A DNA stretch of 41,995 nt from a bacterium (lineage in GTDB: Bacteria > JAHJDO01). The translations under genes and the position numbers were made by a program. The notes beneath the pieces were generated by a model. It made no database searches. It saw only the letters and a program-made list of their open reading frames with translations, and was not told the DNA's origin. Of the stretch, positions 1 through 8,257 are shown piece by piece (the stretch's first letter is position 1; every line of letters starts with the position of its first letter). The stretch lies in the NCBI GenBank assembly GCA_018812485.1, contig JAHJDO010000036.1, positions 1 through 41,995 of the forward strand, in the 5' to 3' direction.

Positions 1-831
1 GGTAAATGACGACCAATACTTTTTATAAAGAGGGCTGATTTCCAACATATTAAAGTCACCTGCGATCAAAACTGCATCATGCGATTCGATCCACTCTGAT
101 ATAAAACCAGATTCCTTCTTCTGTAATTCTGCCACTCTTCTGACCTCTGATACCCCGCCCATTTTATTATCGATAACAGCCTCTAACCCATCTCTCGGAG
201 TCTCTAAATGTACATTGAAGAAATTTATATATCCGTTGTTTTCTCCTTCTAATTCCAACTCATATTTTGCAACCATCTCTCCACGGCCGCCTAACATGCT
301 CCTGTTCTTTACGTCAACATTCCTTATCTTCAAACGGCTCGCCAGCCCTAAATATTGCTGAAAAGATAAATACCACCCTTCATCCTGGGGCAGTATAAGC
401 TTTAATGCATTTTGGCTGTCAGTATAAACCTCCTGAAACGCAATGATATCAGGCTCGACTTTCGCAATAAACTCAGCTAAAGAAGTTGCATCAACATTAG
501 TACCGAGATTAAAGGTCATAATCCTAAGCTGGTCCTGTGCGTTTTGAGCCTTTTGCCATGGTACAGAAAAAGGCACATTAAATCCCATAATGCAAAAGAA
601 AATCACAGCAAAAGAGACAATATTTACTATAAGTATACCTGTCTTTCTTACAAATAGCCAAATTATAAAAAGGAACCCAAGAGGAAAATAAAGTACCCAA
701 AGGGGCGCCATCTGGAATAGATTAGCCAACCACCCCAATCTTGCCGGCCAATACGGGCTAGCCCATAAAACACAAAGTATCCCAAGATACAATACGGAAA
801 ATAACCAAAGTAATGATTTTACTGATTTCAT
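1..831 (-). CDS. Endonuclease/exonuclease/phosphatase-fold membrane protein (3' end cut off)
   Basis: The reading frame runs from an ATG at 831 to the left edge (277 codons, no stop), so the C-terminus is missing. The first ~85 residues hold about three hydrophobic segments. The EEP fold follows: RIMTFNLG near residues 103-110, EPDIIAFQEV near 126-135 with the metal-binding Glu, an NVHLETPRDG stretch, and GDFN at 258-261. The terminal SDH-type motif lies beyond the edge. The family includes DNase I-like nucleases and phosphodiesterases; membrane-anchored members are common beside envelope genes, and the substrate cannot be read from sequence. The start forms an ATGA overlap with the gene upstream (828-831), so it is probably the distal gene of the same operon. 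The family call is firm; the role is open. Confidence 0.85.
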   Translation of the reverse strand, partial: MKSVKSLLWLFSVLYLGILCVLWASPYWPARLGWLANLFQMAPLWVLYFPLGFLFIIWLFVRKTGILIVNIVSFAVIFFCIMGFNVPFSVPWQKAQNAQDQLRIMTFNLGTNVDATSLAEFIAKVEPDIIAFQEVYTDSQNALKLILPQDEGWYLSFQQYLGLASRLKIRNVDVKNRSMLGGRGEMVAKYELELEGENNGYINFFNVHLETPRDGLEAVIDNKMGGVSEVRRVAELQKKESGFISEWIESHDAVLIAGDFNMLEISPLYKKYWSSFT

Positions 832-2288
832 AAAACCCCTTCCTCAATATAAGCAAGGAAATGCCCGCTTGAGCGAAAATTCTGATTAAAGTGTTTCCTG
901 GAACCTAAAAATGCGCTCTTTATGCCGCGCCGAAATATTCTTTTACCTGCATCAAGGTAATCTTTTCTTGTATAACCGCTGATTTTATACCCGTATCCAA
1001 ATGCATGCACGATAAGTAAATTTAAATCAGGATGTGCACCTTTAGATTTTTGTGCATCTGCAGTTGTATAATAAAAGGAATCCCCTTCTGATGTAAGCCC
1101 TTCTTTCATAAGCCAGTCAAGCGCCATAAAAATCGACTCCTTTGCAATCTCACTTCCTGTCAGCATATGGTATTTAACAATCGGTTCTAAAAGCAGCCCT
1201 GTCATAAAGGGAGACCCGCCATACTCATCCCGCCTTGCACCTTCTTCCGGATCATGAGAATAAAGGTTATGAATAAATCCTCCTCGTTCAGGCCATTCTT
1301 TTTGAGTCTTGTATAAATTCTGCATAAATTGAGACGCCAGATCTAAATATTCCTCGTCATGCGTCAATTCATAGTAGACAAGTATCCCTAAAAATGGAAA
1401 TGTAAATCTACGTTCAGTAAAAAAACGCTCGTCATTCTTCCTGTAATATGCTTTTTCAATCTCATTATGTTCCTTAATATAGTTTGCCATCCATTTAGCG
1501 ACTTGTAAAGACCTCTGGTCCCCTGTCAAAAGATAATCATCAGCCATTGCCTGGATAAATACGTATCTAGGATTTTTATGCGGTGTATTACCTTTTTCAG
1601 GACCCTCTCTTATAATAATATCATCGCGATACTTTATTGCCTCTTTGCGAGCATCTACAAAATATTCTGGCTCACCTGTACGGACATAAATCTGATAAAA
1701 TGTATGCACAGTATCATAGAAGAAGTCCTTTCTAACATCCCTTTTATACGGGTCGTTCTTTCTCTTAGAATATACACCTAAAAGTTTTTTATCATATTCC
1801 ACAAAACTATTTTTATCCATTGGCACTTGCTCATCTACAACCTCGCTATCACAAAGCCATTTAGCAGGAAGCACAATATACGCCTCTGGCACATCCCATG
1901 CCACCTCTGTAAGTGCAATATCTTTTGTTTTCCTCGGCTGGCCCCACTTCATTACGACAGGCTTAAATTTATTCCCCTCTTCCATCTTGAGCCTAAACTG
2001 CACTAACACTGACCTTATAGAATTATCATAAGGCCATCTTGCAAGTATCTTAGTAGCTATAGGAATTTCAGTCTCCCCGTCAAAAAACACAATATCCTTA
2101 TCTGACTGCAACTGTCCCACCCCAAAAGGCACTCCAGTAGAAACCAACACCTCTTCATTTAGAGTTTTACCTAAACGAATAACCGTAGCTTCAATAGTGC
2201 CCTGTATATGCTGTGTAGCGGCAAAACTCGCTTTGCCAAAAACAACCAAACCAACCAAAACTAAAACAATAAATTTAACCTTCACCAT
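828..2288 (-). CDS. Exported RIFT-barrel plus alpha/alpha-toroid protein, glycan lyase or hydrolase-like
   Basis: The 486-residue product starts with a signal peptide (charged MVKVK, then a hydrophobic core, ending near FAA at 22-24). Residues ~27-125 look like the N-terminal RIFT barrel of the YetA/PcRGLX exo-rhamnogalacturonan lyase group: a 'STGVPFGVGQL' opening, 'evP' strands and a 'WPYDNSIRSVLVQF' segment matching the usual W-P-D-G-S-x-R-W pattern. Residues ~165-470 are helical-hairpin repeats typical of a six-hairpin toroid. I cannot assign catalytic residues. An AGGGG Shine-Dalgarno precedes the ATG at 2288. Placed after the synthesis genes, it may trim or release the secreted polymer in the periplasm or outside. 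The fold is moderately sure, the substrate unknown; a non-catalytic glycan-binding role is also possible. Confidence 0.7.
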   Translation of the reverse strand: MVKVKFIVLVLVGLVVFGKASFAATQHIQGTIEATVIRLGKTLNEEVLVSTGVPFGVGQLQSDKDIVFFDGETEIPIATKILARWPYDNSIRSVLVQFRLKMEEGNKFKPVVMKWGQPRKTKDIALTEVAWDVPEAYIVLPAKWLCDSEVVDEQVPMDKNSFVEYDKKLLGVYSKRKNDPYKRDVRKDFFYDTVHTFYQIYVRTGEPEYFVDARKEAIKYRDDIIIREGPEKGNTPHKNPRYVFIQAMADDYLLTGDQRSLQVAKWMANYIKEHNEIEKAYYRKNDERFFTERRFTFPFLGILVYYELTHDEEYLDLASQFMQNLYKTQKEWPERGGFIHNLYSHDPEEGARRDEYGGSPFMTGLLLEPIVKYHMLTGSEIAKESIFMALDWLMKEGLTSEGDSFYYTTADAQKSKGAHPDLNLLIVHAFGYGYKISGYTRKDYLDAGKRIFRRGIKSAFLGSRKHFNQNFRSSGHFLAYIEEGVL

Positions 2289-2310
2289 ATTTCCCCTTCA
2301 CATATTGTAG

Positions 2311-2330
2311 TTGCCCAATTTATTGGGCAA
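2311..2330. repeat. Perfect 9-bp inverted repeat across a stop codon
   Basis: TTGCCCAAT, two bases, then ATTGGGCAA form a perfect hairpin spanning the stop codon (2320-2322) of the deacetylase-like gene and the 31-base gap before the next gene. No T-run follows in the direction of transcription, so it is not a typical intrinsic terminator. It could be an mRNA-stabilising or processing hairpin. Confidence 0.5.
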
Positions 2331-3393
2331 TCTCATAATCACGATACTCCCCAGGCTCTCCGCCTTCCCCAGCCTCTGCCGCCTTCACAATATTATACAT
2401 CTCCCTAGCTGTTACATAATGCAGCTTAAACTTAGCTCCGTCATTATATCTAGTTTCCAGATAATCATACAAATCATGCATAGGTTTACCTAACAAACAA
2501 TCGAGATTCCTTTCCTGCGCGCCATGCGTATGTACCTTAATAAAAATCCAATCATCTTTGCCTTTAACTCGTATATCCTGCTCCACCCATAAATCCACCC
2601 TATCTTTAGTAGGCGGATTTAAACCAGTAATCTCTCCATTCTCAATCTTAGGAAACACCCCAGGTCTCCGAGTCTTCCAGTTTAAAGCAAGCGGCCCCTG
2701 AATTATCATCAAATCTCCATTCTCAATATTTCCCACCTTCACATCTACTCCTCTATCATGCGACTTAGGCTTATCTGGATCATCTTTAGCATAATAAATA
2801 CTATTTATCTTCCGCGTCTGAGTATTGCTAGGCGCTGAAGGTAAGGTAAAATCCGCATAACAACCAAGCTCTTTCAAGATCATAAGCTCATTATTTACGC
2901 CACACCATCTCCCATCTTTCCTGGAATTATCTAAGGCCCAATTTCCATGTATAAATCCGAATTTAACTTCGTTAGTTTCTTTATCTCTAGATAATAAGCC
3001 ATGCTTCTGAAAATCCTTTTTGCCTGTTTCTATCTTTTCTCTCAAACCATCAGGGGTATCATTATCATGGTGTAAATGTATCTCTACCTCACCAAATCCT
3101 CTTTTGCATAAGCCGGCAATTTTATCTAAATACTCTGCCTCATACTCCTCTATAGGATAAAAAAACGTATGCCGAGGAAACCGTCCTTCAGAATCTTTAT
3201 GTCTCTTTGCCAAATTAGGATACCTCTCAACCCAAGCATCTACTCTACTTCTACCTTTACCATTCATCCCCCACTTCGGCTCAAAATGATCCACCACACA
3301 AAACACAACATGCCTCATACCGGGAAACTTCCCATCCCTACCCATGCACTGCTTTATATAACTTGGTAACCAGATATCTATATTTTTGTACAT
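2320..3393 (-). CDS. Histidine-rich polysaccharide deacetylase-like protein
   Basis: The 357-residue protein has no signal peptide or membrane segment. Its conserved-looking motifs suggest a metal-dependent beta/alpha-barrel deacetylase: VVDHFEP (D35, H36), EIHLHHD (H106, H108, H109), FIHGNW (H149) and IKVHTHG (H288, H290). This order resembles carbohydrate esterase 4-like or LamB/YcsF-like folds but lacks the canonical FDDGP and RPP motifs of NodB. The start at 3393 overlaps the epimerase gene by 16 bases and has only a weak GGATAG ribosome site; the next Met is residue 17. The C-terminus (AAEAGEGGEPGE) is low-complexity and acidic. A role in removing acyl groups from a sugar precursor is an inference from motifs and context. 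Confidence 0.6.
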   Translation of the reverse strand: MYKNIDIWLPSYIKQCMGRDGKFPGMRHVVFCVVDHFEPKWGMNGKGRSRVDAWVERYPNLAKRHKDSEGRFPRHTFFYPIEEYEAEYLDKIAGLCKRGFGEVEIHLHHDNDTPDGLREKIETGKKDFQKHGLLSRDKETNEVKFGFIHGNWALDNSRKDGRWCGVNNELMILKELGCYADFTLPSAPSNTQTRKINSIYYAKDDPDKPKSHDRGVDVKVGNIENGDLMIIQGPLALNWKTRRPGVFPKIENGEITGLNPPTKDRVDLWVEQDIRVKGKDDWIFIKVHTHGAQERNLDCLLGKPMHDLYDYLETRYNDGAKFKLHYVTAREMYNIVKAAEAGEGGEPGEYRDYEIAQ

Positions 3394-4328
3394 AACATTA
3401 AACTATCCGAAAAATACTCAATGGTACTACAAAGCCCCTCTTCAAAATCAACAGTAGGATTAAAATTCAACATCTTCTTTATCTTACTTATATCTGCCAG
3501 CGTATCTTTTACATCTCCCGCCCGTTTAGGAGTAAATCTCGGCTTTATATCTTTCTTAAGGATCCTATTTACATATTCAACAATATCCAAGACACTATAC
3601 GCCTCACCACAGGCAACATTAAAGACTTCACATTTTATGCCAGGCGTAGTAGCTGCCTTTATATTAGCCTGAACCACATTCTCTACATAAGTAAAGTCGC
3701 GGGTCTGTGTACCATCACCGTGAATAGGCGGATTCTCATCCTTAAGTATGCAGGCAATAAACTTCGGTATTACAACTGCATATTCATTTTCAAGGCTCTG
3801 TCTCGGCCCAAAGACATTAAAATAACGAAGATTAACTGTCTCAAGACCATAGATCTCACTAAAGATTCTACAATAATACTCTCCTGCAAGCTTAGTAAGT
3901 GCATAAGGAGATACTAAAAGCGGATAAAGCTCCTCTTTTTCAGGTAATTTATCTGTCTCCCCGTAAACAGAGCTCGAAGAAGCAACTACTACTCTTTTAA
4001 CTTTAGCATCTCTAGCCACATTTAAGATATTCAGTGTCCCATTAATATTCACGTCATTATAAAGCTCTGGATTTCCAAGAGACTTTGGAACACTCCTCAA
4101 AGCTGCCTGATGTATCACATAATCCACACCTTGCATACTCTTAGAGACTATCTTTTTATATCTTATGTCTCCTTCTACAAGCTCTATCTTATCTAACACA
4201 CCTTCTATGTTCTCTATCCTTCCTGAACTGAAGTCATCAAGAACAACTACCTCATCACCATTTTTCAACAGGGCATCAACAATATGCGACCCTATAAAAC
4301 CTGCACCACCAGTAACTAAAAACTTCAT
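3378..4328 (-). CDS. NAD-dependent UDP-sugar 4-epimerase (WbpP/GalE-like SDR)
   Basis: This 316-residue extended short-chain dehydrogenase has the NAD-binding TGGAGFIGSH at 6-15, catalytic Ser in the SSSSVYG region (117-123) and YALTK (Y142, K146). The stretch NLRYFNVFGPRQ followed by VIPKF and a 'HGDGTQTRDFTYVENV' segment is close in pattern to UDP-GlcNAc/GalNAc 4-epimerases of the WbpP group, though UDP-glucose 4-epimerase or a decarboxylating SDR cannot be excluded. It would supply a cytoplasmic nucleotide sugar for the transferases upstream. A strong AAGGAGG precedes the ATG at 4328. Confidence 0.85.
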   Translation of the reverse strand: MKFLVTGGAGFIGSHIVDALLKNGDEVVVLDDFSSGRIENIEGVLDKIELVEGDIRYKKIVSKSMQGVDYVIHQAALRSVPKSLGNPELYNDVNINGTLNILNVARDAKVKRVVVASSSSVYGETDKLPEKEELYPLLVSPYALTKLAGEYYCRIFSEIYGLETVNLRYFNVFGPRQSLENEYAVVIPKFIACILKDENPPIHGDGTQTRDFTYVENVVQANIKAATTPGIKCEVFNVACGEAYSVLDIVEYVNRILKKDIKPRFTPKRAGDVKDTLADISKIKKMLNFNPTVDFEEGLCSTIEYFSDSLMLCTKI

Positions 4329-4348
4329 AACTTTCCTCCTTTTTTGTA

Positions 4349-5488
4349 TTACCTATGCGTCCTATCCCACATAACACTCTGTCTTCCCATCAAAAACTTA
4401 AAAAACCCTAGTAAAAGAGCTATATTCATTGATACAAAATAATAACAAAATCCAAAGAGCCTTATATGAATGCGCGTATTATTCAAAATCCGTCCTAATA
4501 ACGCAATTAAATAAAAACTAACCTGTGCTAAAAATAACATCAAATAAATATCTTCTCCCACCAAAAACGCATTTAAAAATAATAACGCTGTTAATAGGAA
4601 CGGAGCAAACCACCTTAATACCTTATGAGACCAGAATGCAAACGAACTAAACCCATGCAAAGGATTCAAAATCCGCCAGGTCAAAAATAGCGACTGAAAA
4701 TCTCCTGCGCCGATTCTTATCCGCCTCGCCATCTCCTGAACTATTCCCTTGGCTGTCTCCTCGTATGCAATTGCCTCAGGCTCATACAAGACCTTATAGT
4801 TTTTCTCCAAAATCTTCATTGGAATCAAAAAATCTTCTACTATGGTGTCACTGGGGACAGGTGTAAAAAGGCTCTTTCTTATGGCATATATAGCTCCGTT
4901 TGCCCCTAATAAAGACCCGCGGCTGCCCTCTATCCTTTTCAGAAATGTCTCATACTTCCAATAAAACCCTTCCAGCTCGCCTATTTTTTTATTATTACCG
5001 TTATTATCAAAGCATAATCTGCCGCAAACAGCCCCAACCCTCTCATCACCAAAATTCCTGACAAGTTTTTGTATCGCATCTTTCTTAAAAAATGCATTAG
5101 CATCACTTAAGACAATAATCTCATTCTTCGCCTTTGGGATAGTCCTATTCAATGTCTCAGCCTTACCTCTCCTGATTCTATAACCAGCCAATCTTATACC
5201 TTTACTGGAATATCTTTTTACTATCTCATTTGTTTTATCATACGATCCGTCAGAGGCTATTATTATTTCTAAACATTTCTTTGGATAATCAAGGTCTAGA
5301 AGATTTCCTATCTTGGTCTCTATAACATCTTCTTCATTATAAGCGCTTACTATAATCGTAACCGGCAAAAGCCCATTCGACTTACGAAACTTGATCTTCA
5401 TGAACTTCCTCAAAGAAAGAAGTATCAGAGGATAGATACAATATACATGTACTATTAAACCTATTATTATCCAAAATAAGATCTTCAT
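4349..5488 (-). CDS. Membrane glycosyltransferase, GT2, processive-synthase type
   Basis: The 379-residue protein has one N-terminal membrane helix (~3-25), a GT2 catalytic domain and about three C-terminal helices (from ~293). Visible motifs are VSAYNEEDVI (48-57), ASDGSYD (78-84), SDANAFF (128-134, in the DxD position), VED (217-219) and RRIRIG (255-260), the last standing where Q/RxxRW sits in hyaluronan, cellulose and PNAG synthases. This suggests a polymerising or inner-membrane transferase using a UDP-sugar. The replacement of the canonical Trp in the RxxRW-like motif leaves processivity uncertain. Start and stop overlap with the acyltransferase as ATGA (5485-5488). Confidence 0.85.
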   Translation of the reverse strand: MKILFWIIIGLIVHVYCIYPLILLSLRKFMKIKFRKSNGLLPVTIIVSAYNEEDVIETKIGNLLDLDYPKKCLEIIIASDGSYDKTNEIVKRYSSKGIRLAGYRIRRGKAETLNRTIPKAKNEIIVLSDANAFFKKDAIQKLVRNFGDERVGAVCGRLCFDNNGNNKKIGELEGFYWKYETFLKRIEGSRGSLLGANGAIYAIRKSLFTPVPSDTIVEDFLIPMKILEKNYKVLYEPEAIAYEETAKGIVQEMARRIRIGAGDFQSLFLTWRILNPLHGFSSFAFWSHKVLRWFAPFLLTALLFLNAFLVGEDIYLMLFLAQVSFYLIALLGRILNNTRIHIRLFGFCYYFVSMNIALLLGFFKFLMGRQSVMWDRTHR

Positions 5489-5991
5489 TTCACTATCCTT
5501 GCTGGTATCCCTACCACTGTTACATTATCCGGTACATCCTTTACAACCACTGCATTCGCCCCAATCTTCACGTTATTCCCAATCTTTATGCCACCCAAAA
5601 TCTTTGCGCCACTACCTATAAAGATATTACTGCCTAATAAAGGCACCTCTATTGGCATGCCGCTCCTGGCAGCACCTATTACCACTCCGCTCTCCAGCAC
5701 TATATTCTCCCCACCCTTAACATTGCTATTTATAACAACACCTATCCCATGCATCACGACAAATCCCTTCTTAAAATCCACGCCTCTTCCGATAACACAC
5801 CCATTTACTAATTTATTAATCTCCAGGATTATCCAGCTAACTACCTCAAGTTTAATACAATGAAAAAACTTAGACATCCTATAAAACACCATACAAGAAG
5901 TCCCATCACTAAAAAGGATCTTTAAGAACTCCTTTAAAGAACATTTTCCATAAAAACACTCAGCTTTATAAACTAGATCTTTTATTATCAT
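5485..5991 (-). CDS. Left-handed beta-helix (hexapeptide) acyltransferase
   Basis: The 168-residue protein resembles serine acetyltransferase and colanic-acid acetyltransferases. The N-terminal ~65 residues are helical. The rest is built of hexapeptide repeats (IGRGVDF, GIGVVINSN, GVVIGAA, NIFIGSGAKILGG, IKIGNNVKIGANAVVVKDVP) ending in VVGIPARIVK, the normal end of this fold. The MHG pattern near the active site ('VVMHGIGVVI') carries the expected catalytic His. It probably O-acetylates a sugar of the polymer using acetyl-CoA. The ATG at 5991 lies 26 bases inside the upstream gene and has GGAG four bases ahead, so coupled translation is likely. Confidence 0.85.
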   Translation of the reverse strand: MIIKDLVYKAECFYGKCSLKEFLKILFSDGTSCMVFYRMSKFFHCIKLEVVSWIILEINKLVNGCVIGRGVDFKKGFVVMHGIGVVINSNVKGGENIVLESGVVIGAARSGMPIEVPLLGSNIFIGSGAKILGGIKIGNNVKIGANAVVVKDVPDNVTVVGIPARIVK

Positions 5992-8257
5992 ATATCTCCA
6001 TCACCCTCCGAGCATTCCCCAACCAAGTATGCTCCTTCAAAACCTTCTCCCTAGCCTTCTCTCCCAACAGCTTTCTCTTACTAGCATCTTTTACTAATAT
6101 TTCCAATCTTTCTTCCAATGACCTGGAATCTCCAGGCTCGAATAAAACCCCATCCTTATCATCTTCTATTATGCTTTCTATAGGCTTATACTTAGGCGCT
6201 ACTACAGCCTTTCCCATAGCCATATATTCGAATAGTTTAATAGGAGAACGATACTCATTCGAGCCCGGCACCACACAAATATCCATAATATCAATATAAT
6301 CAGGTATGCGCTCATACGGAATTGCCCCCGTAAAAACCACTTTCTCCTCTAAGTCTAAACTTTTAACCTTAGACTTTAAACTATCCTTTAATACCCCGTC
6401 TCCTATAAGAAATAGACAGGATCGGACCTTCTTAGATACATTACTAAAGGCATCTATCAAGCTTTCAATATTGTGCCACTTTACAAACCAGCCAATAAAC
6501 CCGATAAGGACCTCTCCATTCTTTTGTACATAACGCGGAATAAATATATCTTCATCTACGGCATTAGGTATAACAAAAACTTTATTGACATCCACACCAT
6601 GCTGTTTGATTCTCTCTTTCAAGAATTCGGACACCACTATTATTGCATCTGCATTTAAAAATACATATTTCTGAATCCTTCTAGCCAGTCCTACAAAAAA
6701 CTGCCCCCTCACCCTTTCTTCACCTGAAACTTCATTGGCTTCTAAGATAATAGGGATATTAAACTTCTTAGCCAGCCACACTCCTACAAACGTAAAGAAT
6801 GCGTATCTTTCATAAATAAAATCAATTCTTTTATGCCTTAAAACTTTCTTAAGTTTAAAATAAACCCTAAAGTTATACCCTATTTCCAAGATCTCAAATA
6901 AAAACTGTGGAAGAAACTTACTAAGAAAACTAAAAAACCTGCCTATGCCTTTCTTTTTACCATAGGGATTCCCTCCCTGTGTCTTTTCAGCATCCACCCC
7001 GCTGGGAGAAACCACATAAACCTTATTTCCTAACCTCCTAAACCCCTTAATAATATTTGCAACATGCACCCCTTCTGCACCTGTTCCCTGTGTGCGATGA
7101 TGGTACAGTATATTGCGCATCCTCTTTACTAAGCTTAATTCTTCAAAGAGTTTCTTTGCATTCTTTGTCCAACCATAATTCAAAACATTCTGCCTCAAAC
7201 CATTCCTGTCCCATTTCTTCTCAAATGCCGCTTCAATTCCATTTTCAAGTTCAGACACGTAACCAGGCCTGACCAAAATCCCTGCGTCTTCAGTCCTAAT
7301 CAATTCCGGAATACCGCCTACCTTTGATGCAACAATTGCTGTCCCGCACGCCAATGCCTCTAAAACCACATTAGGGCACCCTTCATTCCTGCTTGGCACA
7401 CAAAGTACATCACAAGAGTTCAGCCATAAAGGAATATCAGAATGCAGCTGCGAACCATAAAATTTAACCCTATCTTCGAGACCTAAAGTCTCAACCTTTG
7501 CCCTTAACTCATCTTCTAAGCTACCTCTTCCCACAATAGCCAAATTAATACCCTCAGGTAAATCCTTCATCGCGTCTATTAAAAGGTCTATACCCTTGAT
7601 CTTTTCTAAATTACCTATATAAAGAATGCTCTTTTTATCCTGCGGTAAACATAACTTATCTCTGGAAGGTATTCTATCTACAGGCCTAAATAAATCAGTA
7701 TCCACACCATTAGAGATAACCTCAATTTTTTCTTTATCTATCCCGAGTCCTATTATCTTTTCCTTTAAGGCATTACTCACAGCAATCACTTTCTCTGCCC
7801 TTTTCAAAGCGTACACGATCATCCTTCTTCGAAAAAAGTACCGAGTCACAACATTCACATCAGTCCCGTGAACTTTCATTACAAACGGTGTTCTAAGAAG
7901 TTTGGCTATCAAGGCAGAACCAAAACCATCAGGATACGCCCAGGAGCAGAAAATAACATCAAATTTAAATGTCTTATATATCTCCTTTACCTTCTTAATA
8001 ACCCCGATAAAAAAGAAAAACCCGTATAATGACCTTAAAATCTTCGGAATGACCAGATATCTCGGATGATGAACCTCTATGCCGTCAATAAGTTCTTTCT
8101 CCGGAACATACGCTAATGAATATTTAAAAAACGGCAATGGCGCAACTATCTTTAACTCACACAGTTTAGAAAGTTCTGTAAACTGCTGTTTATTAAACAT
8201 AGCTCTACTGGGTTCCATAGTATTTGGAAATAGATTACTTATGATTAACGTCTTCAT
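5966..8257 (-). CDS. Tandem fusion of two GT4 glycosyltransferases
   Basis: This single 763-residue frame carries two complete GT-B, GT4-family enzymes. Module 1 (~1-378) opens MKTLIISNLFPNTMEPSRA, has KVHGTDVN, VISNGVDTDLF, ILYIGNLEKIKG and the ENEGC-type acceptor RNEGCPNVVLEALACG. Module 2 (~380-760) opens MRNILYHHRTQGTGAEGVH and has VIPNAVDEDIF, LIGFIGWFVKWHN and SPIKLFEYMAMGK. Each has the length of an independent GT4 protein. Met380 (ATG at 7118-7120) could have been the start of a separate gene, but the GAGG ahead of it directly abuts the ATG, which is poor spacing for re-initiation. The product would add two consecutive sugars. The start at 8257 has GGAG four bases upstream, inside the previous gene. 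Confidence 0.85.
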   Translation of the reverse strand: MKTLIISNLFPNTMEPSRAMFNKQQFTELSKLCELKIVAPLPFFKYSLAYVPEKELIDGIEVHHPRYLVIPKILRSLYGFFFFIGVIKKVKEIYKTFKFDVIFCSWAYPDGFGSALIAKLLRTPFVMKVHGTDVNVVTRYFFRRRMIVYALKRAEKVIAVSNALKEKIIGLGIDKEKIEVISNGVDTDLFRPVDRIPSRDKLCLPQDKKSILYIGNLEKIKGIDLLIDAMKDLPEGINLAIVGRGSLEDELRAKVETLGLEDRVKFYGSQLHSDIPLWLNSCDVLCVPSRNEGCPNVVLEALACGTAIVASKVGGIPELIRTEDAGILVRPGYVSELENGIEAAFEKKWDRNGLRQNVLNYGWTKNAKKLFEELSLVKRMRNILYHHRTQGTGAEGVHVANIIKGFRRLGNKVYVVSPSGVDAEKTQGGNPYGKKKGIGRFFSFLSKFLPQFLFEILEIGYNFRVYFKLKKVLRHKRIDFIYERYAFFTFVGVWLAKKFNIPIILEANEVSGEERVRGQFFVGLARRIQKYVFLNADAIIVVSEFLKERIKQHGVDVNKVFVIPNAVDEDIFIPRYVQKNGEVLIGFIGWFVKWHNIESLIDAFSNVSKKVRSCLFLIGDGVLKDSLKSKVKSLDLEEKVVFTGAIPYERIPDYIDIMDICVVPGSNEYRSPIKLFEYMAMGKAVVAPKYKPIESIIEDDKDGVLFEPGDSRSLEERLEILVKDASKRKLLGEKAREKVLKEHTWLGNARRVMEIYDNKRSSL

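Noticed and set aside
7118-7120. Separate gene start for the second GT4 module
   Set aside because: The frame is open through the junction and the SD-like GAGG abuts the ATG, so a fusion is the simpler reading; sequencing error stays possible.
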